Part shown: positions 56,083 through 64,000 of the stretch, one piece after another
Numbering within the stretch: the first letter of the stretch is position 1
How the letters are laid out: every line of letters begins with the position of its first letter
Assembly: GCA_051294375.1 (NCBI GenBank)
Contig: CM119271.1
Span: 16,762,667-16,826,666, forward strand
Length of the DNA stretch: 64,000 nucleotides
Direction: 5' to 3'
From: Paraspadella gotoi
Taxonomy: Eukaryota; Chaetognatha
Notes under the pieces: generated by a model
The model's database searches: none
What the model saw: only the letters and a program-made list of their open reading frames with translations
Told to the model about the DNA's origin: nothing
Position numbers and translations under genes: made by a program

Positions 56083-58200
56083 TCATTCACCTCACTGCGC
56101 CCTCCACCCTCCCCCACTCTCCGTCTCACCCTTCCCTCACTTAGCATCCATTCTCCATACCCTTTCCTTCCCGTCAGTCCATTCTCACCCATGGACCTTT
56201 CCATCATTCCCCTCTACACCCCCTTCATACCATCCCGTCCCACTCCGGCGCTTTCACCTCTTCGCCTGACCCTCTCACCTCATCCCTCACCCCTCAACTC
56301 ACCCTTAGCCCTCCCCTTCACTACCTTCTCACCGCCTTATCCTCCCTCACCTCCCTCTGTCACCCTTCCCTTCCCTCATCTCCCGTCCTCTACCCTTTCC
56401 TGACCTCAACTCCCGTCTCTCACAACTCCTCTCCCTCCTGCCTCCCTCATCACCCTTCCCCTCACCCTCACTCGCCTCTCGATCCTTCATCCCTCCTCTC
56501 ACCCCTCTCACGACCTTGCCCTCCTCTCACTGGCCGCTCTTCACCCGTTAATCCTCCTCACTGTCTCCTCTCACCCTTAGCCCTCCCTGCACCACCTGCT
56601 TTCACGCCTTGGCTCCTCCCTCACTCCCTCTTCGTATCTTTCCGGCTCCCTTCACGCCCTACTCACCGCCTTCCCCCTTCCACCATCTCCTCTCATCCCT
56701 TGTCCCTCCTCACCTGCTGCTCTCATCCCTTGCCCGTCTGCTCTGCACTCCACTCTCATCTTTCCTCCTCCTCACTCCACTCCGTCATCCCTTCCCTGTC
56801 CTTCACTCCCTATTCACCCTTACCCATCCCTAGAGTCGAGGTCCAGCGGGTGAGGACAGTGGTTAAAGTGCGAAGCGGACTTACGTCAGCCCCATCCCTG
56901 CTCACCCTATCCCTCCTCACTACCCTCGTCCCCATTTGGGCGTCGATCCACCGTTTCATAGTCCCGGCGTCACGAACTCGTGGTATGCGATGTGCGCCGT
57001 CACTTTGTCCACAGACGCTGGATCCTTGTCAGGTGACGAACCCGAAAGCCGCGAGCTGCTCCTCTATAGTCGATGTTGGATGCGACTTCCTCTAGCAGGG
57101 TGTACGCTTCCATCTTCACTTCCCGTAACGGTCGAGAATATCGCGGAGAGATATCCCGGGCGTATGTTGTGCCAAGGAAGAGCCGCCTGCTCATTGAGAT
57201 GGTAAGGTATAGATTGAGATAAACTTAATGGTTTAATGTAAAAGTTTGAACGTATGTAAAGAATAAAGCGTAAACATGAAGATAAAATTATTATTCATTA
57301 TTAAGATCATGTCTCAATGTACTACGCAGACCGTTAATTTATAGTAAGTATGCAGAAGCAGATAATCTAAGACAACATGAGAACAACAATTATCAAAAAA
57401 ATTAAATTTTTTTCTCTCCTTTTCCTGACTTTGAATAAATGTGTAAGTAGATCATACGCTTTCTTTGGATACTCTCCATTATCCTGTTTGATCTATTGTG
57501 TTCCTTTTGTTTTATGGGTAAACTCTACATCGTTCTTAACTTCAGACCGTATGATATGTATGCCAGCAAATTCGACATCTCCACCGAAATAGGGGGAATG
57601 AGAGAGAAGGAGTAGAAAGAGAGAAGAGATATAAGTGCAGTAAGAAGGAAAGACGATGCCATGTCGCGTGCGTGCGTCGTCGTCGTCGTCGTCGGGCTCG
57701 GATTGTCCGTAGCTTTTGTGTTATTCAGTGGAAACGGTTGACTTCGACACTGAGGTTCACGAAGTTCATTCCCTTTACAGTTTACATGTCTCTCTACAAC
57801 GATGCTAGCGTTGCTTAAGACCTTTCTTTCTGACTGTCTGTTGTCCACTCTTACTTGGATGCGTGTTGTATTCTCAGTTTTCTTCCTCTCTCCTTCTCAC
57901 TTTTTTTATGCATCTTTAGCTCTCTTTTTTTCTTTGTACTCTTTTCGGTCTTTTCTTCTATCCTCTGTTATCTTTCGCCTTCTTTCTCAGTCCTCTGATG
58001 CCTTTCCTATTCTTTTTTTCTATTCTCTGTATCGTGCTCCCCATGTCTTAATACCTGATTGGCTTGTATTCCCTGTTTTCATACCCTGTTTCCTCTCTTT
58101 TCTCTCCGCCTTTCCTTATACTCTTCTTTCGATCCTGTTTTCACAGCTGTATCTATGCTCTGCCATCTACCTTTGCGTGCTCCTTTAAGTAATATCCGGA
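56083..58200. repeat. Copy 1 of a direct duplication (partner 62600-64000)
   Basis: Same order of landmarks as 62600-64000: CT-rich leader with TCACCCTTCCCT, the Musashi RRM1 exon, AACAACAATTATCAAAAAA, a (GTC)n tract with GTCGTCGTCG, TTCATTCCCTTTACAGTT, and a long T/C-rich tail. It begins directly after the gap at 56058-56082. Only this copy shows heavy indels in the exon. Confidence 0.75.
56933..57186 (-). pseudogene. Damaged second copy of the Musashi RRM1 exon
   Basis: The minus strand aligns along its full length with the intact RRM1 exon at 62663-62869, including the conserved stretch around GGCTTTCGGGTTCGTCACC (RNP1) and CCAGCGTCTGTGGACAAAGT. It is 254 bp instead of 207 and carries many single-base insertions and some substitutions, so no continuous RRM can be translated. 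The flanks also match (57280-58180 against 63200-64000), so the copy belongs to a larger duplicated block that starts right after an N gap. The damage looks like uncorrected sequencing error in an unmerged contig. A decayed duplicate exon is the alternative. Its errors rule out a mutually exclusive exon as read. Confidence 0.8.
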
Positions 58201-61200
58201 TTACTATACCAGAATTCTCATATACCCTGCGACTGCAAACTAGCTCTTAAACGGCATTACACGGCTCTAACTGGCATTACCCTGTCCCATCCGTGTTTTC
58301 ACACCTTCATGAGAAATTGTGTTTTATTCAATATACGTTTACATATATATTAATTGTTCTCGCTCAATTCACAACTCATTTGCCTTTAGATAAGCAGTTA
58401 CTTACTACTTTGTCAGTCCCTGCAGTACCATTTTCACCCTTTCAGAAATCGACACCCGCTCTGTCTCACTCCCAATGTCCCTGCTCTCTCTCTGTCTCTC
58501 TCAGCGGCGACTCTCTATATCTCTCTGTCTCCCTACTCTTCCTTGTCAGTCCCCTACTCGGGTCCTTTGTGCTTTATCCCTTTCATACTCGGTTTTCAAA
58601 TTTTTCGTTTCTAACCGAGGTCTAATCGCTGGATTAATCTCATGATTCTCTCAGTTCTCGGTCTCTTCTCTCTCCGTCTCTCTCTCTCGTCTGCTCTCTC
58701 TTATCTCTCTCTCACAGTCTCATCACGTCTCGTCTCTCTGCCTCTATTCTCTCTCTCTTCTCTCTCTCTGCTCTGGATACGCAGAAGGGTTTTTTAGGAA
58801 ATCATATAATGTATCTAGAGGGCGAAGTTTAAAGAAACAAAGACAATATATAGGCCTTCCGTTGTTGGTTCGCCCTCGATTGTCTTCCACATCATTTTTT
58901 CCCTTTTTTGCCATTTTTCGGCGGGAATCAGACGGTTTTTTGACCCTTTTTTCGCTATTAATTGTTTCTCCTTGTTTCCCTTCTTTGTCGCCTTTTTCCT
59001 TGCGCCGTCATCCCCTTTTTTTGTTTCATTTTTTCACCTTTAGTTCTCCATTTTTTCCCCCGCTTCTTTAGTCTCCGTTTATTTGTCCGGCTTTTCCGAG
59101 GCTCGTATTATTCCTGTTACTCTCTGCACGTTTTTCCTCTTTTACTCCACTTTCTTATCCACTTAATTTGTCCTGACCTTTTGTTCGCCCTTTTTATCCA
59201 TCTTTTTTCCACCACATTTTTTTATGCTCCTTATTTTTTTTCCTCTTTTTCCCTTGTTCCAACACTTTTTCCGCAACTTGTATTTTCATTTTTTCCTATG
59301 TCTTTTTGATGGCATCGCCTTTTATCCATGACCTCTTTTTTCACGTTTTGGTTAGACGTGACGATCTCTTGATTCTCCGCTTTCTCTCCGTCTTTATTCA
59401 CCCCCACCCATCGCCTTTTTTTTCCGTCCTGCCATCTTTATTTTTCTTATGTTTTTGTGTTCCGTTGTTTTTCTTCCTGTATGTTCACGCGTCTTTTTTC
59501 CACCTTTTTTCTCCCCTTGTTGTCCCTTATTTTTTTTTCCGTTTTGTTCCGCCTATCATTTATCCTTTTTCCCTTGTCTATTATTGTGCTCTTTTATTAT
59601 CCGCCTCTTTCCGACCTTTATTCGCCTTTTTTGCCCTTTTTCCCAGGTTTTTTCTGCCATGTTTATCCGAAGCCTGGGGGGAGCATTTATGAAATGGGCG
59701 GTTGGTCATCTAGGGCTATGATGCATTCAGAATGAGGGGAGAGAAGCGAGAGAGAGATAGAGAGATGAGAGGGAGAGAAGAGAGAGACGAGGAGAGGAGC
59801 GAGAGAGAGAGAGAGCAGAGAAGAGAGAAGGAGAGAGAGAGAGAGGATGATTGCTCGCGACGTTCAAAAGATTGAGACGATTCTCGAGCAAATTACTTTT
59901 TTTTTCTTTGAATGATGCGAACGAAATGAATATGATCTAAGGTGAATAAAGTTGTAGTGTGATTGATTTTACTAATTATTGTCTGTTTGTTTGATTGATT
60001 TTGATGGTTTACGAAATTTGATTGTCAGATAGCGATTAAGACACTGATAATAAAACTAGGGAGCAAAAAGGGTTTTAAAAACTGAGCTGATTGATTGTTG
60101 GATTGATTGGTTTGCAAGATAAGAAGTTGTCATTGTCAGAATACACTGATACACTGATATATAAAATCCGTTACAGAAGTTTTGTGAAACTAATGAGCTT
60201 TAATGATTGATTGATTGATTGGTTACTGAAATTAATTTTTAATGCCTATTTATCGTCTATTTTTACCTATAAACATTTTTCCAGATCATTTGAAAACCTC
60301 TTCGTTGTTGTTTGTTGGTGACCAAAGTTGCAAGAGTCGCCAGGCGTCCATCTTTGTTCGTTGTTGTTGGTTGTTTTTGTTTGTTAAATTCCCTTTGGAT
60401 TTTTTCCAAAATGAAGAAAGCATTCCACGTTTGAAGAAACGTAACTTCGGTTTAAGTTTTTTTTCAATGCAATTATGTTTTTGTTTGTTTTTGCAAAAGT
60501 TTTTTTGTTTGTGTTATTTTTATATATTTTTCAAAATGAGTAAAGAATGCTATTTTATATTTCGTATAGAGATTGAGAGCTGAAGCTAGATTTAGTAATC
60601 TCGTATTCGGATCAGGGCTACAGAAGCTAAAAAATATATATGCGCGTCGAGTCCAATCCAAATGATGGAAATGCTTGGAAGAGAGAGAGAGAGAGAAGTT
60701 GACCCTAATCTCTGTCATGTCTCTCACTCCTCGGGACAGAAGAGAGGGATGTTATTTGTTTTCCTATCCCTGGAGGAGATAAAAAGAAAGAAAGAAAATA
60801 CTGGATTGGATGGTATATCAGATAAATTGGGGGGCAGCGCAGGGATGTTGATGGTGAACGATTCTTGGGAATGGTGGAGGGTCTGAGTCAATCCAATTGT
60901 AAAAAAAATTAAAAAAAATGAAGATTGTTTCAAAATGAAAGTTTTAAAAAAAAAACAAGGAGAAAACTAATTTTTGATTTCGAAAATGCGTGGAGTAACA
61001 CGACGTCCCAATTTTTGCCTTTTTTTAAATTTTGAATTTAAACAATGATAAAGAAAGATGTAATTAAGAAAGGGGCCGAGAGCGGGGCTGGGAGGAGAGA
61101 GAGAGAAGAGAGAGAGAGATGAGATGAGAGAGAGAGAGAGAGAGAGAGAGGAAGAGCAGAGAACGGGAGGGGTGATAGTAACAACAAATCGTTGACAGTA

Positions 61201-61329
61201 AGAGTGAAAGTAACAAATTTTTTTTACCCAAAGACCGCAGAATATTTATAAGACGAATAAAAAGAAGAACAGAGTTTGTGATCAAACACAATGTGTGGGA
61301 TCCCATGGGCGCCACCTGGACCAATTATA
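58201..61329. other. Musashi intron interior, T/C-rich, no recognised gene
   Basis: CT-rich (58480-58760), then about 0.8 kb of CCTTTTTT-type sequence (58890-59680), GA-rich (59735-59850), TTGATTGATT-rich (59960-60240), AT-rich, and GA-rich (61090-61150). The frames in the T/C-rich part are Phe/Leu/Ser-rich artefacts. Confidence 0.6.
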
Positions 61330-62160
61330 TCGGTAATTTAAATTAATTAAATTAATAATTTATTCAGGTTAAGTTAATTCATGTTATTTAATTATTATTA
61401 ATTAATTCATGTGAATTATTAATTAATTAGGCAATTTGATCCAAAATGTTTGTTATGATTAATGACGGATTAATTAATTTTATAGTAATGCTAATTGTCT
61501 AATGTGATTAATTAACTGATATTATATTTGCTGATTTAATGTTATACATCTGGATTACCGCAATTAGGTGAAAACTGAAAGTAGAAAAAACTGAAGCTAG
61601 TCCATAAATCAAACTGTCAGTGAACACGCAGGTTTCGTTATGTTTTTTTTCTTTCCATTTAACTCATTCCACTGGCAGGAAAACGATCTCCCAATCAAAA
61701 GCTGTGATCTTCCAGTTTAGTCATCAACACTTTCTCTACCCAAATACAATTTCAAGTCAATCGCCCATCCACGCGTCATAGTAACTTGGTGTTCAATAGT
61801 GAAAATATATTTTTTTGTTTTCCCATTTAAACTCATTTCCACTTGGACGATTCCCATCGAGACTTAATATCCACAGTCAATCACCACCCTACCCTACAAC
61901 ACAAATTCATCTCCAATCCATCCATCCAATCACCGAGTTAATTTGGTTTTTGCTAAAGGTGGGATGGACGGACGGACGCGACGGATGGACGGACGACGGC
62001 ACGGACATCTTTTTTTTTGTGCATAAGTTTATCAATAATTTCGATGTTCTGACCATGAATATAGAAGGAATGCCCCCCGACAAGATTTGAGGGGGCCGGA
62101 ACCTACGGACCGACAAAGTGAATATAGCGCGGGATCGCTGAAAGCAAGATCCGACTAAAA
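61330..62160 (+). repeat. Dispersed (GGAC)n element, long copy with two cores
   Basis: AT-rich TTAATT leader (61330-61560), a first core (61660-61800), a second core (61820-61950; AACTCATTTCCACTTGGACG), GGATGGACGGACGGACG tract (61965-62005), CATCTTTTTTTTTGTGCATA, and end GGGATCGCTGAAAGCAAGAT followed by CCGACTAAAAA. It lies in the Musashi intron, antisense to the gene. Confidence 0.8.
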
Positions 62161-62599
62161 ATAAGTGTCATTAGTGACAGTGAGAATATTCTGAATCTGG
62201 TATCCTTTGTAAATAATCCTCGTCACTGTATATTTTTCACAGTATGAGATCTTTTTTGGCCCCCAAAAAGTTTTCGTCTTTTAAACAATAAGATGCTGAA
62301 AAGCGAAAAATGAGAAGGAAAAAAATTATATTCTTTTTTTCATAATAATAAAAAACAATGAAATGTTCGAGAGAATGACTTGAAGTCAGCGTAACAATAA
62401 AAAAGACACAAAATAAAAGAAACAAATAATAAAAATGTGTTTAACATAAATTTGATTCCTTTATTTCAAAGTCAGATAGTTGTTACTCGTTAATTATTTT
62501 TAACGAAAAAAACAACAAAACTAACATATTTTTTTTAGGAACTTAAAAAACCCCTACTTTTATTTTTTTTTTAGAATGAGATGTATGTTAGTTCGGTCT

Positions 62600-63458
62600 C
62601 TCTCTCTCTCTCTCTCTCATCTCATCCTCCCTCTCACCCTTCCCTCCCTCACTCCCTCTCACCCTTTGGGTCGATCCTCTTCCCGTCCAACTCGTGATGC
62701 GATTGCGCCGTCACTTTGTCCACAGACGCTGGATCCTTGTAGGTGACGAACCCGAAGCCGCGACTCCTCAAAGTGTTGGGATCTTTCATCACAGTAGCTT
62801 CTTTCACTTCCCCGTAAGTCGAGAAATATTCGCGGAGAGAATCCGGGGTAGTTTGCCAGGAGAGGCCGCCTGTATTGATTAATTAATTGAATAATTAATG
62901 TTAATAAAGTTTGAACGTTTGTAAGAATAAACGAATGAATAAATTAAATAAATCAATAAATAATTAAATGAATAGATAAATGAATGGATAAATGAATGAA
63001 TGAATGAATGAATTAATAGATGGATGGATGAACGGAATGACCTTATGAATGAACGTATGAATATATAAATTGAACAGAGAATTAATTAATAAATTAATGA
63101 ATGTTTTCAAGACGATACGCAAAGATATTAAGAATCTTCGTTCAATGATTAAGAGGCCAAATGTATGAATGAAATTTAAAAAAAAAAACAGATAAATGAA
63201 AAAAATATTTTTTATTAAGATTTTAACTAATTACTCGCGACTTTATTTTTTAGTAGTCAGGTCCAAAACCTAGAAAAAAGAACAACAATTATCAAAAAAA
63301 TAAATTTTTTCTCTCTTTTCCTACTTTGATAATTGTAAAGTGTACATCGCTATTCTTTGTCTCTCATTTTGTTCTTTGTCCTTTTGTTTTGTAAACTTTC
63401 ATCGTCCTTAACTCAAACCTGATCATTGATGCAAAAATTCGATCTCCCAAAAGGGGGA

Positions 63459-63525
<67 letters not shown>

Positions 63526-63559
63526 AAGATAAGGCAGAAGGAAGGAAAAGGAGTGCCTT

Positions 63560-63606
<47 letters not shown>

Positions 63607-64000
63607 ACTTTTTGTTATTTCAGTGGTAACTTGACTCCCACGAGGCCGGCCACTGAGGTCGAGTTCATTCCCTTTACAGTTGACAGTCTCTCTACATCTG
63701 CTGCTTAACCTTCCTTTCTCTTTTTGTCATCTTTACTTGTCTTGTGTTATTCTCTTTTTCTTCTCTCTTCTTCTCTTTTTTTCATCTTTACTTCTCTTTT
63801 TTTCTTGTTCTCTTTTCTCCTTTTCTTCTATCCTCTGTTTTTTGCCTTCTTTTCTCTCCTCTTCCTTTCTTATCTTTTTTCTTTTCTACTTTCTTTTCCC
63901 CATCTATCCTTTTGTCTTTTCTTTTTTCTCCCCTTTTCTCTCTTTTCTCCGCCTTTTCCCTATCTTTCTTTCGATCTATTTTCACCTGTATCATCTCCCT
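62600..64000. repeat. Copy 2 of the direct duplication (intact RRM1 copy), cut by the window end
   Basis: Partner of 56083-58200; landmarks match in order up to the final (CT/TTTC)-rich stretch, where the window ends. It includes a (GA)n tract at 63457-63530 and a (GTC)n tract at 63560-63605. Confidence 0.75.
62663..62869 (-). CDS. msi: Musashi/Rbp6-family RNA-binding protein, RRM1 exon
   Basis: Internal exon encoding nearly all of the first RNA-recognition motif of a Musashi-family translational regulator, a cytoplasmic protein that binds UAG-containing 3'UTR sites. The minus-strand reading begins inside the RNP2 motif ([16 protein letters not shown]) and continues through the RNP1 motif RGFGFVTY (residues 37-44) to DGKRIDPK. 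The acceptor is AATACAG|GC and the donor AAGG|GTGAGA. The exon is 207 bp, starts with two bases of a split Gly codon and ends with one base of a split Val codon. That G joins TG GCT of the exon at 55696 to give DPK-V-AFPRR, the family's usual inter-RRM linker. The preceding exon (N-terminus and start of RNP2) is not in the window. A damaged second copy of this exon lies at 56933-57186. Confidence 0.93.

Noticed and set aside
56933-57186. Alternative, mutually exclusive Musashi RRM1 exon
   Set aside because: Multiple frameshifts destroy the RRM, and the whole flank is duplicated with it.
57802-59735. Several 70-130 codon Phe/Leu/Ser-rich frames that look transmembrane
   Set aside because: They come from T/C-rich DNA inside the Musashi intron and overlap each other in different frames.

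Overview
This is a eukaryotic window, from an invertebrate metazoan of undetermined phylum. It is AT-rich, crowded with (GA)n/(CT)n, (GAC)n, (GGAC)n and (AATC)n simple repeats, and full of dispersed SINE-like or MITE-like repeats. It has GT-AG introns and a clearly recognisable animal neural RNA-binding gene. There are no bacterial operons, rRNAs, complete tRNAs or CRISPR arrays.

The only gene I can identify firmly is a Musashi/Rbp6-family RNA-binding protein on the minus strand. Four exons lie in the window: RRM1 (62663-62869), linker plus start of RRM2 (55599-55696), rest of RRM2 (55322-55483), and a long low-complexity C-terminal exon with the family's C-terminal motif (53932-54801). Splice phases agree at every junction and give about 445 residues; the first exon or exons lie beyond position 64000. 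A broken copy of the RRM1 exon sits in the 7-kb intron at 56933-57186.

The rest of the window is mainly a patchwork of duplicated blocks. Direct pairs: 3475-4990/5058-6550, 9364-10142/15515-16266, 17995-25995/28132-35995, 36541-37068/38265-38800, 40240-45120/46675-51235, and 56083-58200/62600-64000. Inverted pairs: 1-645/1685-2815, 6522-9370/10150-13232, 17450-17990/26700-27180, and 33000-33420/37094-37560. Many copies differ by scattered one-base indels, and several junctions coincide with 25-N placeholder gaps. The simplest reading is retained haplotigs, unmerged contig ends or fold-back reads rather than real segmental duplication, but the sequence alone cannot settle this.

Within these blocks are several repeat families worth describing: a ~0.6-kb element with a conserved ~125-bp core, a (GGAC)n tract and a palindromic end; a tRNA-derived SINE with a 19-bp palindrome; a dimeric SINE; a foldback element in the Musashi intron; a 13-bp minisatellite open in several frames; and a 71-bp near-perfect hairpin with a nearby hammerhead-ribozyme-like core, reminiscent of Penelope-type retroelements. 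A weak protein-level resemblance to the C-terminal domain of 2'-5' oligoadenylate synthases appears at 23222-23600 and 33376-33710. Most open frames in the window are translations of CT/GA repeats and are not annotated as genes.
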